From Pohlia nutans (Eukaryota > Streptophyta > Bryopsida > Bryales > Mniaceae): 64,000 nt of DNA. Below, piece by piece: positions 1-12,191 of the stretch; position 1 is the stretch's first letter; every line of letters starts with the position of its first letter. A program made the position numbers and the translations under genes. The notes below the pieces were generated by a model, which saw only the letters and a program-made list of their open reading frames with translations, was not told the DNA's origin and did not search any database. The DNA is taken from assembly GCA_022496805.1 (NCBI GenBank), contig CM040106.1, forward strand, positions 3,472,001 to 3,536,000. The letters are read 5' to 3'.

Positions 1-366
1 GTATTTCTCTAGCGCCTCCTAGAAACAGGTTGGAGCCAACCCACCATGAGAATTACTCGTTGATGGATTCAAGACATTCCCCCAACCAGCTAGTCATTTC
101 TCATCTCCGTGTACTTCTTCATCTCAATCCAGATGTTGCGCACAATCAGGGAGGAGAATCCCTCCTTAGCGTTAAGCTAATTCCACTCCTCGTCGGGGTA
201 GGGAATCCAATCAGCATCCTTATAAGGCACGGAGTATCCCTTGAACTTGCTCACGAGCTTGTTGATGATGAGTGGGTCGAGCTTCTTGTCCTTGCACCAT
301 TCCGACAGCGTCACCTTTTGCCGAGTCTTCGCATTATGCTTGATGCAGACACGATTCGCCATAAAA
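1..366 (-). pseudogene. Element B ParB/methyltransferase-like gene, downstream fragment
   Basis: Read on the minus strand, this is the continuation of the element B gene whose earlier parts lie at 25,991-26,737 and 20,982-21,500. The frame holds a lysine-rich stretch followed by residues resembling 'PDEEWN', then an in-frame TAG at 177-179, and goes on coherently to the window edge through further nonsense codons. The segment resembles the element A relative around 15,660-15,850 in order and spacing: a basic 'TKEW'-like piece, then a proline-rich piece ending in a Trp. The gene therefore runs off the left edge, and its methyltransferase-like end is presumably outside. Element A was inserted immediately to the right, at 367. 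Assignment rests on this pattern similarity and on the context. Confidence 0.55.
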
Positions 367-573
367 CATAATATTCATTAAAATGAGAGAATAGGGACCT
401 CTCAAAATCATATCTCTCATATTCAAGGTGGAAGATTGAATGTAAATGGGTTGTCAATTTAGGTGGATAGTTAGTACATATATCATATGGAAGTTGGAGT
501 TTCCATTAAAATGAGAGTTACCGAAAGAATGATCGCTCCTAGTCGGAAGGAGGAGTTTCCATTAAAATGAGAG
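367..573 (+). repeat. Element A left TIR and subterminal repeats
   Basis: The terminal inverted repeat occupies 367-392 and begins CATAATATTC. Its core CATTAAAATGAGAG (376-389) recurs at 504-517 and 560-573 in the same orientation, giving a short subterminal array of the kind DNA transposases bind. The remaining sequence up to the transposase 3' end at 1,365 holds no gene I can see. Confidence 0.8.
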
Positions 574-1364
574 TCATGAAAGGAACGGTCCTTTCCAAAC
601 TAATCTAGTACCATTTCAAATAAAAATAATGCTTATGTATAAGGGACTGGTTTCTCATCTCCTGGACACCAAGTCATGAGCTCAATGGTTGGTTGTGAGT
701 GGGTGTTTATCTCATATAGGTGGTCCGGGTTTGATTCCCGTTGAATTCGTTTGAGCGGATATGAGATATGCATGACTTGGTGCTGCTAAGTGAGCCTCGG
801 CAGGCAGGAAATTTGTAACAACCAACCAGCCCCGTACTCTAAATTGTGACAAGTGCTTAACGCACTAACAAAAATACAGTGGTCTTAACCACTAAACCTT
901 TTATATGTACTTGTTTTTAAAATCAAACACATACAGTTAATCTTTGAAGGAAAACGGATCAAATATACAAAGAAGTGAACGTACGATGTAAAAGTTATTT
1001 TATTAATAAAGTATAGACATTGCAGTTGCAACCCGTAGTTATATTCAAAATCAAAACACTTAGTCTTTGAAATGGAAATCTTCAACTTCAAAGTAAAACA
1101 CGCAAATATAAAATGAGAAATAAGTGAAAAGAAATCTACAACGTCTAATGAACTAGTCATAGTATAGACTCTATATCGCTTACATCAAAGCACAAACTAT
1201 CACAAGAGTAGTCAAGTACGAACTATCACATAGAGGTAGCAAGCAAGCCATATTCTCCATCGCCTCCAATCAACAGCCGCTTAAGTAGAATTATACAAAG
1301 CCAATCTTTGGTTAATGACTTCGATCTGAGCTGATGGAATTTTGATCATGCACTCGACAGTACC
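574..1364. other. Element A left subterminal, no gene seen
   Basis: Non-coding DNA between the subterminal repeats and the 3' end of the transposase gene. I saw no coherent reading frame, palindrome cluster or RNA gene in it. Confidence 0.5.
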
Positions 1365-4119
1365 TCATTTGATCCTAGACTTCCATGTTGTCATCAAAGC
1401 ATTTGTCTCTTCCCAAAGTGGAGGTTCCGTTTCATCAATCTTCCAACGCAAACCTCTCGTGGTATGCCATCCAGTGTAGTAGTCCTGGACATTTTGATCC
1501 GTTGATGTTGGACGAAAGTACTGAATGAGGACACAATTTGGTCTTTCAGGGTTACAGTTAGGATCAGACAACGCCTTCGCAATCCAAACTGGCCGAGTGT
1601 CACCATCTGTTGGTCGGATTGCAACGAAGTAGCCTTTGTAAAGGTCTCGACCCACCCTGAATGATGGCAATGGACGACCCCACATCTGCCCAACGTAAAT
1701 GTCATCCTCTGCAAACTCTTCCCGAATGTCTATCTTCTGCGTATTGATCCTCCACAATTGCTTCAACCCGAGATGTGGGCCAGAAGCCGTCTTTCAGAAC
1801 ATTGGACGGTTGTGGAGGCTCTTGAAGCGCTACATTCACAGCCCGCCAATAATGAATCAAGTGCTCATAGCGTCTTCTGAATTCCCCGGTGATGTCCTCA
1901 TTGCACAAATTCTCCCAGTATTTGATAAATCCAGATATACCTTTCGAGATGTCTTCCACGTTCCTCATCGGACGCTGCTCAACAGGAATTGGCACTCCAC
2001 GGGGCTACAAACTCCTACCTTCCAAATCCTCCTTCCACAGTTTGATCCCTCCACCTTCTTTGGGCAACCAGTCTACGTCCGTGCAGAAAATCTTGTACTT
2101 CAACACCGGACAACCAGTAGAGTCAAGGTAGAACTTAAATTGTTGTGCCTTGGTGTGTCCTACGAGTGCTTCATCTCCTCCATAATACTGCCTTCGATGA
2201 ATCCTTTGAAATCGGGCACTTCTTCGACGAGGTGTGGGATAATCGTGATAGATTCCACGTCCATGAAGGACTTCATGAGCAAAGGAATCGTAGGAAAGTT
2301 TTCCTTCCGCAACAACATGCTCCACCTTCCAAACAACGCATCGATGTCGTCGTGGGTGTGACCCACCAGCATAAAATTAACATATACTTCACGAAATATT
2401 TTTCTTAGCAACGAGAAGAGACCAAAAACAGAAAACATATCTATTCTTGTTGTCCCCGGTAGCATTGTCCATTTGCACATGGAGAACGGGCGGCAAAGGA
2501 GTCGCTAGAGGGGAGGTTCCAGTGGTAGGACGCAACGATGGTTCACGACTCTCTGCACCCTTAAGCACAACATCAAACAATAGAGATGACCTTGATCCCA
2601 CAAACAATTCGCGAGATGCAAACTTAAGAGGCAACTCTAGATCCCGCAACAACCTGGCCATTGAGCCGATAGTGTAATTGGAATCGTGCGAGAATAGATC
2701 CAGGCCGTAATGCGCATAGCGCACATCGGCGTGGCCACGTGCAAGCATACCAGTAACGAAAACGGGCAACTTCACAAGGCCATCAACCTCTTTGCTCTTG
2801 TGGGAGAAAACCGGAGAAGCCGTTTTCGCGTGGTCCATCTTGTCATGCGTGATTGTGAGACACTCGTGGGGGAAGTTGAAGGATCGTGTGCGGTTGGCAT
2901 AATACAACTCTCGGTGCGCATGCGCAAGAGCCAGATGCTTGTCTAACCTCTTAGCCCAGAGCAATGCTTGTTGGGATCCAGCTATTGATCCCCTCCTAAG
3001 AGAATGATATTTGTCGCACGTTGCGCACCTAGTGAAGTTGTCACCTGGTTTCTTTGCGTCGAACTCACTGAAGGTGGATGTCCTTATCTTGCTCAAGTTG
3101 GATGGCGAGACATCCTTCAACCCAAACGCAGCATTCACCTTGTTCAGTTCAGGAATGGTGTCTTTCCATTGAAAGGTTGCCGGCAGGATCATGGAAACAA
3201 CCGTCTCCCCGGATTTGAGCGTCCTCCTACGGTGGGGCATGTGGTCCGCGGATTTCTCTAGAATAAACCGCAGCGTCGCAGTGGCTTGAACGGTGTGATT
3301 ACAAGGCTTTTTAATTCCCGAATTTCCGTGAGGATGCGGTTGCGGCCCTTGCACCGCGTATGCTTGGTAACGGTAGAATGTTGCTTCGGGGACGCCTGCA
3401 ATATGCATCCATGCTCGCACGCAAACATCAATACCTTCGATAGTCACCACCCTCCGGTTTTGAGAATCACGGTGAATCTGCCGGTGGATGTCCATCTTCA
3501 TGTGGAATCTGAACTGGAAAGAGGTTCCCTGATACATACGTTCGCGGAAGGCACGAATCTTATCCATCGGGAAGGGTTGAATGCAATTCTTGCTGCAACA
3601 GACTTTGCTAGAGACGGAGTTGATAGAGTCTTGAGAGAGGAGTTGCTGCGATTTGACGGAAGTCTCACGGGGCGGGTTCCTCAATGTACTGGTATATCTT
3701 GACGACCTAGCAGAAGAGGGCTGTGTGAGACTAGTTTGGCGACGGTTGTAGCTGTCGCGAATTTCATGATCATGGAGGCTAGCTCCATTGATATGGACAA
3801 GCCGTATTGGCCAAGCCCGCAACGAGTTCCTCCACTCGCGGGGGATGTCTACTTCGGAGTGACTCCGAACTATGTGAAGAGCAACGTGAGTGTCTCCAAG
3901 TGGCCCGTTCGCACCGAGGACAAGGTCTGAGCTGACACTATGACAAGTTTGGTCCCCAACATGCAAGCCGTCGTCATTGAACAAAGCTACACACTGAGTA
4001 TTCCAGTGACGTCGCGGAATGCCTTCACAATCCGGAACCTCGACGTCCAGTGTGTGTTGGGCCTTAGCTTCATCGTCAGAAAAGTCGAGTCCATGAATCA
4101 GCATCCGAGCAGGGTCCAT
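1365..4119 (-). pseudogene. DUF7869-type DDE transposase of element A, frameshifted
   Basis: The ATG at 4,119 opens a 576-codon frame down to 2,389. The protein continues in other frames at 2,480-2,160, 2,325-2,005, 1,995-1,702 and 1,766-1,365, so about four frameshifts break it. Seen in order are an acidic and Ser-rich N-terminus, a Cys cluster 'CCSKNC', a segment 'HGNSGIKKP', a 'CATCDKYHSL' Cys pair, 'HDKMDHAKT', 'GMLARGHADVRYAHY', 'QMDNATGDNKNRY' and 'VGHTHDDIDALF'. The last two are hallmarks of the family I know as DUF7869, a presumed RNase H-fold transposase in which HDKMD and QMDN would supply catalytic Asp residues. The C-terminus has a BAH-like 'FVAIRPTDGDTRPVWIAKAL' stretch. It diverges from the ParB/methyltransferase-like gene. 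Family is fairly sure; the mobilising role is inferred. Confidence 0.8.
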
Positions 4120-5417
4120 GGCAGCAGTAGAGGAAATGATGATACCTGAACGATTGCATGCCCTGAAGTTAAAATATAGTACAATGGAGATGACTCCCCA
4201 TATGTAGAATTAGCTCGAGGCGAGCTAAATCACAAGAGGAAATTGGAAGATGTACATACGAAACAAGAGGCATTCAAAAATTATAGTGTGGATACTCCTG
4301 GAGTCCCAAGCGTAACGCTATGGTCACTCTTCAGATGTCGTTTAGGTGGAATCGACCTCATTTGTCTAGACTATGTCTCAGTTTAGGTCTGCCCAACCTA
4401 AATTGTATCGATCCAGAATTGTCGAGACATTGATTCCATCATCACATCAATTTAGGTCGGACCAAGCTGACTTGATCTGAAGAATTTCCTCCACCATCCG
4501 CTCACTTCATGTACGTACGCGGAAGGGTACCCCTGTTGAGGTCGCTACTAGCTGAGTTGAAATTTTGGGGTGAGAAATATGACAGAGTGCTAGGTTTCCA
4601 ACAGAAGATCACCGGCCAAGGAAGTTTAGGTCGAATCGACCTAAAATGATGTAGACCATGTGGAATGGAATGGAGCGGCTCGAATGATGTAGACCATCTG
4701 GAATGGAATGGGATCTAAGCGTCCTCGCGATTTAGCTCGCCTCGAGCTAAATTGAGGAGAACAGACGGCATGGAATACAATATACAATGCTTACAGAAAG
4801 ACGAGGCTCCTATACATTAGATGCGTTCGACTTCAATCTGTATTATCACATTACGTGTCGACGCAGTGCAACTCTACCCGACATGAATAGACCACAAGAG
4901 TCCAGGTGAGTACTCCAGTACTTGTATAATTTAGGTCGAGTCGACCTAAACTAGAAGGTAGATCAGAGCTCCAGTACACGGCTTTAAGAAGGTAACGTTG
5001 GTGCAATTCAGGTCGAGTCGACCTAAACTGGAAGGTGACTCTCGCTCAAATACAAGGCTAGATGACGATAACGTTGGCGAAAATTAGGTCGAGTCGAGCT
5101 AATTGTACAAGGGCAAGAGGTTCCGTTCTCGAGGACCTTGGAACATATTCAGGTCGAGTCGAGCTAATATGTCCCGGAATTTACAGCAACAATATCGGAA
5201 AGCAACAGCATGGATAATCTGCATTTCGAATTGAAGCAACAGCAACTGAACTGTGGATTACAAATGAAAGCTATGCCAAATACGATTGTAGGAAAGAAGA
5301 AGTTGTCCGAATGCTTACAATAACATAACAGTATGAGATGCAACTGAAAATGAACCCTATCTAAATCGTGCGCGCTAACCCTAGAACTTGAAGTTCTGGA
5401 TAGGTAGTGATCTCTTA
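4120..5417 (-). repeat. Leader intron with element A palindromes
   Basis: This stretch lies between a good donor (GTAAGAGATC on the minus strand, near 5,409-5,418) and acceptor-like CAGs just before the transposase ATG. It carries about ten copies of the element A palindrome, at roughly 4,208, 4,340, 4,381, 4,451, 4,624, 4,731, 4,930, 5,008, 5,083 and 5,148. The best copies are TTTAGGTCGA, one base, then TCGACCTAAA. Others swap a half-site to TTAGCTCGA, or carry transitions at CpG. The copies are irregularly spaced and not tandem, which suggests protein-binding sites rather than a satellite. No coding sequence was seen. Confidence 0.8.
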
Positions 5418-5630
5418 CCGGAATATGTCGCCAACACAGCTCCTCTTGACACGATTCTAGAGCCTCAGCCCGCAACTACACGTAGTCTCCTCGAAGCCTA
5501 AGAACAAAAACTTCCTCCCTTCAACCATGCGAGAGTACAAAGACCGGTGTGGTGGAGTACGCGAACGGAGGAGCATGAGCACGCAAAGAAACGGGAAAAG
5601 GAATATTTCAGTCGCATTTCAACATTTATA
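5418..5630 (-). promoter_or_regulatory. Candidate promoter and first leader exon of the element A transposase
   Basis: On the minus strand a TATAAAT (plus-strand 5,624-5,630) lies upstream of a C/T-rich leader that ends at a GTAAGAG splice donor near 5,418. A start about 30 bp downstream of the TATA box would give a leader exon of about 180 bases joined to the ATG at 4,119. This is inferred from sequence only. Confidence 0.5.
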
Positions 5631-5699
5631 GACAATAAGACGGGAACGATGTGGCGGGAAGAGAAAGGGAGAATTTTGAACCGTCGTTTCTCATCCACT

Positions 5700-8600
5700 T
5701 AAAAATCATATCGTCCACGATGTTCAGTGGACTTTACAACTATGGAGGGAGAAAACTTACTGAAAATATACGCGACAATAATAGAATTCTATACAATATT
5801 TGAATACTTCATTCAAATATAGATTCCATCCCTATGTAACAAGAACATTAGAAACGGAAAATTCTACAGTGAGACATTGCTCTATATTAAATTGTAGATC
5901 ATAATAATAATATTATTCAAACTGCACTTTGTTGGTTTTTGTCGAAAGTACAAATGTAGTTGACAATAAAATAACCACCTCGGGGAGGGAACTTCTTGTA
6001 AATTTCATGAGCGGTATTAGGGTATTTAATCGAGGGCTATGAAGTAATTTTTCATATTCTAGTATTTATAATTTAGTTATGGTATATTCTAAGAATATCC
6101 CTAGAATATTCTCTAAATAGTTTTAAAACACCCTATATTACTTCTATAAATTTATTATTTTTATCTTAAATGAAAAAAGGACACTCAAGATTTGTTCTCA
6201 TATAGTTATGAAAATTCTCGACATTCACTACCTTAAGGTAACCACTGAACATATTGGTAAACATCGTCAAAACCACTATTTATAACTAAGAGTAATTTTG
6301 ATTTTTTATAGAAATGGAAGTTCACCATTTTGACTTTTAGATTCCATCCGTACGGTAGGATTTACTAAATCTATCAGCGATATTTAATTATAAATTTTGA
6401 AAGTTAAATTAAAAAATTCAGTCTACATTTGATAATTACAAAATTATAATGACTTAGTTGAGTAGGACTTATTAAGAATAATTGTAAAGTAGATTTTTCA
6501 AAACATTCATTCAGTTGGTGACTTCTAACGATTGTCGTGTTATAAAAATCTACGACCTCTTTTTCGCAAGTTCTGGATCGCACTAGTATCAATTGAACTC
6601 TGGCGTAGTGAAGGACTTGAATTACTGAACATTATATTCATTTGAGATAAAAAATTATAAATTTGTGAAAGTAATATAGGGTGTGATAAAACGAATTTAG
6701 GAATTTTTTTGGAATTTTTTTGGAATATACGTAGACTATACCCTAAACATACTACAGATAGTAGCATATTCCAATTGTTTCCTAGCCCCCTATTTTACGG
6801 TTATACGTATCCAAAATTTACACTAACTAAGTGACTTCCCCGAGTGTATCTATGTATTTTCCACTGTAGTATTAAGCAGGTAACTTATATAGTAAGTCAA
6901 AATGTACTCCACTTACAGGTCAGGGCGCATTCTAATATTATAGTGAGTGATGTTAATAAAATAATGGAAAATGTAATGTAATTGTCTTAATGAGGAGTGT
7001 TTTAAATATATAAAAGCAAGTAACGATATAGTTGGAGGTATTTCCGTTAAAATTAAGTTTAATGTGTTACTTTATTGTGTTAATATTTAGTTTAAAGGCA
7101 TTATTCACGTTAATTATTAAATAATGAAATATATTGAATTGATATACGGAAAATTTAAATACATACAAGCATTTTTATTAGAGAATATGCATTGCAAATA
7201 ATTCACATTTAATTATACATCAAATAATATGAACGTGTAGGTAGTGCAATATATATTTGGCGTTAAGTACGTGAATTATCAAATAATCGGAACATATTAA
7301 GGAACACTAGATTTAATTTGAGTGACAAAAATCTTGAAAAATCATGGAATATTAATAGAACTATGGGCGTTATAGACACCATGCTTGCAAATATACATTT
7401 GGTATCAAAGACAAGATCATGTCTAGTACTACACATATTAAAATGACTTATTTAGACAGAAGTCACACATTGCGCGACTCACGGTTCAATGTGGTACCCA
7501 TACCAAGTGAACCCATAATTTTCCAAATGCTAAATAATTATTCCCATATTCGTATTTTTATTGTCAATAGTGCAAATTTTTCAAATGAAAATTAATGAAT
7601 ATTAGTATTAAACAGTGATAGCAGTAATTTAGGGACTTTAAGTAACAAAAGTCATAAATGACATATAAGTAGCTTCTAAATGCATGATCATAATTAAACA
7701 AGTTGTAAACATATTTAATTTGTCAAATGCATGATTATTACATTGATGTCATGCTTGCCAAGTGTTCACTATAGGTTATTTTTTACGTGCAAGTAATATG
7801 AAAAATCACAAATTGCTGTACTTCATGGGGCCTCAACCCTAAATGTCAAGTGATTATGATCCAAAAGCATGATAAAACGAAATGCACAAGTTGTAAATAA
7901 TTTTTAATACGCCGAAAGCATTAAATTACTCTACCCTAAACTCTAACCGATGTTTATTTGGATGAATTATCAGATATGTTAAACTTCATCCGCTCATAAC
8001 TTCTACGATTCACGTCCATAAATTAAATAAAAAATCATTTTAATCTCATCTCCATGCAGTCCACTTCATCAAACCAAAATCGCTTAAAGCATGACTAAAT
8101 TGTTAATACTTAATATTTCATGACTTTCAATTGATACAACTCTATATCACCTAAATAATCTAAAAAATTTGTGAAAATTAAGACATTATTATTAGAATCA
8201 CAAAGGTCTAAATTGAAGGCTTAGGATAAAATGATCCACAAACACGTTATAAAACGTTTAAGGTAATATTTTTAAGCAAGTGTCAATGAAATCATCATGA
8301 TTTTACATTTAATACATTGATTCAAAAATTACATTAGGATTCGAAATACTTTCATTTAAATACATTATTTCACGCCATAGACCCTCTCAATTGCTTTCCC
8401 AATATATATGACACTCTTTCAAATGATGAAGTACATGTATGTTACGGATGGATGAATTATCAGAAATATTAAACTTCATCCGCTCATACCTGCTATGATT
8501 CATGTTTGAATTTAAAATACGAATTGAAGCCAATTATATTTATGTAATCTTCATGTACTGTGAATCTTTTTTAATTGAGATTTGTATGCGAGGTTAGCTT

Positions 8601-9520
8601 CATGTGTGTGTGATTTCATCAATTGAAAAGGAAACAATTTGTGGAAATATTATTCCTTATTTTGTGTTCCAATGTTTCACCTATAATTATGAAGATTTTA
8701 CAGACTCTAAAATTATTCTTCAATGAAAGAATAAAATCATAAAATCAAGCATCTAATTAAAAAAAATTCAAAAATCACAACACCTAGTAACAGTACTACA
8801 TTATAACCTGTCACATTCAACAAATATCATCCAGACAATCTGTTTTTATATAATTATATCTTAATATTCATAATCGAATTACTGAATGGTTTTTTATTAT
8901 GTGTTTCTAAAATTTTAGAAAAATTATAAGTGATAACAATGTTAGATTAAATCATATGAATAAATAGAATCTAAAATTCAATACATATAATTATTAACTT
9001 GTATTTATACATCAAGTTTCGAATATTCATGTTAGTTGCATTTTATAATACGTTGTTAGAAAACTACCCAAACCGGACATAGGTGAGGGCATGAAGGGGC
9101 TACAGAATTTGGAATTAAGATTGAAGTTACGATCGGTCAAAATTAAACCTTCTATTCAAAAATTAAACTCAATACAACAACATAGACAATTGTGGATGGA
9201 TGAAAAATAAAGAATACTTCAGTAGGTTACATAATTTACGTTGTAAGAAAGGTCTCTATAACTCCTAAACGTACCAAGTGAACCCTTTGAACATACGTTG
9301 ATTCTACTTAGCCTCAGAATCAGATACTAGTATGGCGAAGATTTATATGTAAGCATAAAATTTATCCAGCAAATTAGACATATTTGTAGTTGGAGGCCTC
9401 TCCAATATTATCAACAAGTTCCCATCAGAAGTCAAAGATTTATTGTGATTGGACGATAATTTAATAAGCTTTCTAAGGTGACTTGCATAAAGACAATCTC
9501 AGGTTGTAAAAGACAGTTAT
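5700..9520. other. AT-rich interior of element A, no gene seen
   Basis: About 3.8 kb of AT-rich DNA with stops in all frames. A segment of about 50 bp occurs twice, at 7,960-8,010 and 8,450-8,505, each containing CTTCATCCGCTCATA. I saw no element A palindromes here, unlike the gene-associated introns on either side, so part of it could be a later insertion. I could not find its edges. Confidence 0.5.
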
Positions 9521-10616
9521 AAGGCCCGAAATTTGTTCGAGATCCAGTTTCTGAACGCGAGGACGTTCAGGAAATACTGTAAAAATTTTAAGAACTATTT
9601 AACCAGAATTATGTGAACAACATGAGAATGTACAAATATAGAAACACGTTGCATATATATTTGTGTATATATATATATATATATATTTATGTATATATAC
9701 CTATATACATATATGTAGAAAGATAGGTGGGTATATAAATAAATATATATATTCAATTATATATAGTACGCGGAAGTCAGGGTCCGCACTTTCATGTCAA
9801 ATAATTAATAAAAGTTAAAATAGTGGACGTCGGCACTTTCAATAGTACGTAATAAGGAATCAGCCATTGATAGATACCAATAATTATTTACGGCCTGCTA
9901 GGAAACGTTTTATAATTTTAATTCTTTCTCTACCATTTTTTCTGACTGTCATGTTCTCATCCAGATTGTAGTGTTTTTTTTTTTACTACTTTTTGTTGAG
10001 TTCATTTTTTATGATATTGACAAATTACTTCATAATTTTTTAAATTTTACGGCACTTTTTACAGGTATTATTCTCTGCCATCCGTGCCTTGCATGTATGG
10101 AATATATATATATATATATACATCCTTTGGCTACCCATAGTCCTGGCTGCTGCCTGAGTTGCGCTGCCCGCTGAAGAGTCCAAGTCGTCTCTCTCGCACG
10201 GCTAGGGTTACAGTTGTTTTTTGTTCTCCGCTCTCCCGCGTCTGTTGCCCTCGTTTAGGTCCGCTTGCCTATCGTGTTCTTTCTGCTTCTCTGCCTCTCT
10301 TGTTTACCGCTTCTCTGTCTCTCTTGTTTACAAAGGTTGTATCAGAAAGCTACAAGGCTAGGAATTTCTTCGCGATCCAATTTTTGAATGCTCGGACGTT
10401 CTGGAAATACTGTAGAAATTAGAATAAGTATGTAACAAAAATTATGTGAACATCAGGAATTACATATATACCTGTTATAGATTTATTTATTTATTTTTAA
10501 TTGTTCCAATGTCCCTTTGTCCAGTGGGCATCGGGTCATTGACATTACGAACAAACACTTCATTCACGCCGGCCCTTTCTTTAGGGTTGGTGTTTCTATC
10601 TATCTTTATAGATCTT

Positions 10617-10665
<49 letters not shown>

Positions 10666-10845
10666 TGCCCGCTGCCCACTGCCCGCTGGCCATTGCCCGC
10701 TGCCCGAGACCCGCTGGGCACTGCTCGCTGCCCGAGCCCCGCTGCCCGCTGCCCGGTCGGGGTCGTCTTTCTCAGAACTAGGGTTTGGTTTGCATTCTGC
10801 GTTTTCTCCCTCCCACTTGTTTCTCCGCTTGCTGCCCTCGTTTCT
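9521..10845 (+). repeat. Duplicated promoter-like block with TA microsatellites
   Basis: Two diverged copies follow one another. The first has an anchor at 9,521-9,640 (around GACGTTCAGGAAATACTGTA), TA runs near 9,665 and 10,105, and a segment containing CTAGGGTT and GTTGCCCTCG at 10,140-10,260. The second has the anchor at 10,345-10,460, a TA run at 10,618-10,656, and the CTAGGGTTTGG / GCTGCCCTCG segment at 10,690-10,840. In between at 10,667-10,760 is a minisatellite of CTGCCCGCTGCC-like units. The block sits directly upstream of the leader of the methyltransferase-like gene, so it looks like a tandem duplication of its promoter. Confidence 0.55.
9780..9860 (+). repeat. Dispersed repeat shared with element C
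   Basis: A segment of about 80 bp containing AATAAAAGTT, AATAGTGGA and CACTTTCA closely resembles 47,415-47,500 in the same orientation. It marks a repeat family present in both element A and element C; its nature is not clear. Confidence 0.5.
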
Positions 10846-11250
10846 CATGTTTCTCTCTTGTGTTCTCTTGTTCTCGTTTAGTTCTCGTGTAGCCCTTGTT
10901 TAGTTCTCGTTCTTCTGTGTTGTTGTGTTTTTCTCTTGTGTTTCTCTGTGGGAGATCCAGCTTAGTGCTCGCTTCATTTTAGTTGCTTTATTCTTGCTTC
11001 TCCCGTGTATCTATCTACAATTACGCTGTCCGTCCAGTTTATCGTGTTTAGGGTTTAGAGTCAGTGTTATTTTGGCACGGCAGTGCTTTATCGTTCGCTT
11101 CGTTATAGCAACACCAATGCCTTAGAGTTCTTGGATTTCAAGTCCGGGCGATTTTATGGTGCGGTGGAGAGCTTCAACGCCCTAATTACTTTGAAGTTTG
11201 CATCTGTCGAACCATTTTCCAGAGCTGAAACCGCCCCAGCTTGAAAATTC
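10618..11250 (+). promoter_or_regulatory. Candidate promoter and first leader exon of the ParB/methyltransferase-like gene
   Basis: A long TA run could act as the TATA region. It is followed by a strongly pyrimidine-rich leader at about 10,790-10,990, the plant Y-patch type. The leader seems to end at the donor CAG|GTAATT at 11,250. A second leader exon at about 12,096-12,191 is bounded by TTTCAG and GTAAGTTT. The start site cannot be fixed from sequence alone. Confidence 0.45.
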
Positions 11251-12191
11251 AGGTAATTCACACCCCATTTGCTATGTTAATTGTTTTGCTTGATAATGTC
11301 TGATAGAGTTTTGGTTTGGCTTCATAATTGCTTGGTAGGGTTTAAGTTCTTAAATTTAGGGTTAACGTTGCACTGAAGCCTTAACTCTCATCAAGATTTT
11401 GGGCCACCTGAGAAGGCGGCCAAACTGAGTGCATCACTATTCATGGAGTTTTGTTTGTTTGGAAGAAATGCAAGCATTGATGTGTACAATGATGCACTGT
11501 AGTTCATGGAAGCTTCAAAATCTTGTTTTTAGTGGGTGGTGCAAAGAACAGGGTGGTGTAACTTGCTAACAAAACACAAATATGAGTGAGGTTTTGGGTT
11601 CTTAAATTCAGCTGGGAAAATTTTGAGATCATTTTGATTCTATGGGTGCTGGTACAATGGATTTCTATTGTTGAGAAGTGCTAATTACGGCCTTAGTTTG
11701 TCTGCTTGCTTTGAATTGGTGTTTGTGGTTTTCAAATTCTATTATCATAGATTGACAGATTGAGAGCTCTTTTTTGATTCTAGGGGTAGTCATGCATGGT
11801 TTTTTCGTGCATGGATTTCTGTTGCAAGGCCGTTTTTAGTTGCTGTAGTGAATTGTGTGATATGAGTACTTTTAGCTTTGGTGATTCAGATTTCATAGGC
11901 ATTGAGTGAAAATGCACAGTTTTTGCTATTGTATTTGAATATTAGTCAATGACACTCATATATCATGTATGTTTGCGATTTTTTGTGTATGAGATTCTTG
12001 AATGGTGATATTTTGAAACATTGAATTCCGAATGAATTTCATGAATGCTCTAGAAGTTCATTTTATTGATGAGTGAATTTGTTGCAATGTTTCAGATTGA
12101 GCAATTTGGCTAGCATGAGCAATTGTTTGTAGAATTTGTACTTCATAATCGAGGAGGTTACGTACGTGCGCTATTCACCACTCTCAATTCT

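Noticed and set aside
700..780. A possible tRNA-like stretch (GGTTTGATTCCCGTTGAATTCG resembles a T-arm).
   Set aside because: No matching acceptor or anticodon arms were found at the right spacing.
9661..10660. TA dinucleotide runs as an origin, centromere or telomere signal.
   Set aside because: They are short microsatellites in a duplicated promoter-like block. No telomere repeat or satellite array is present.
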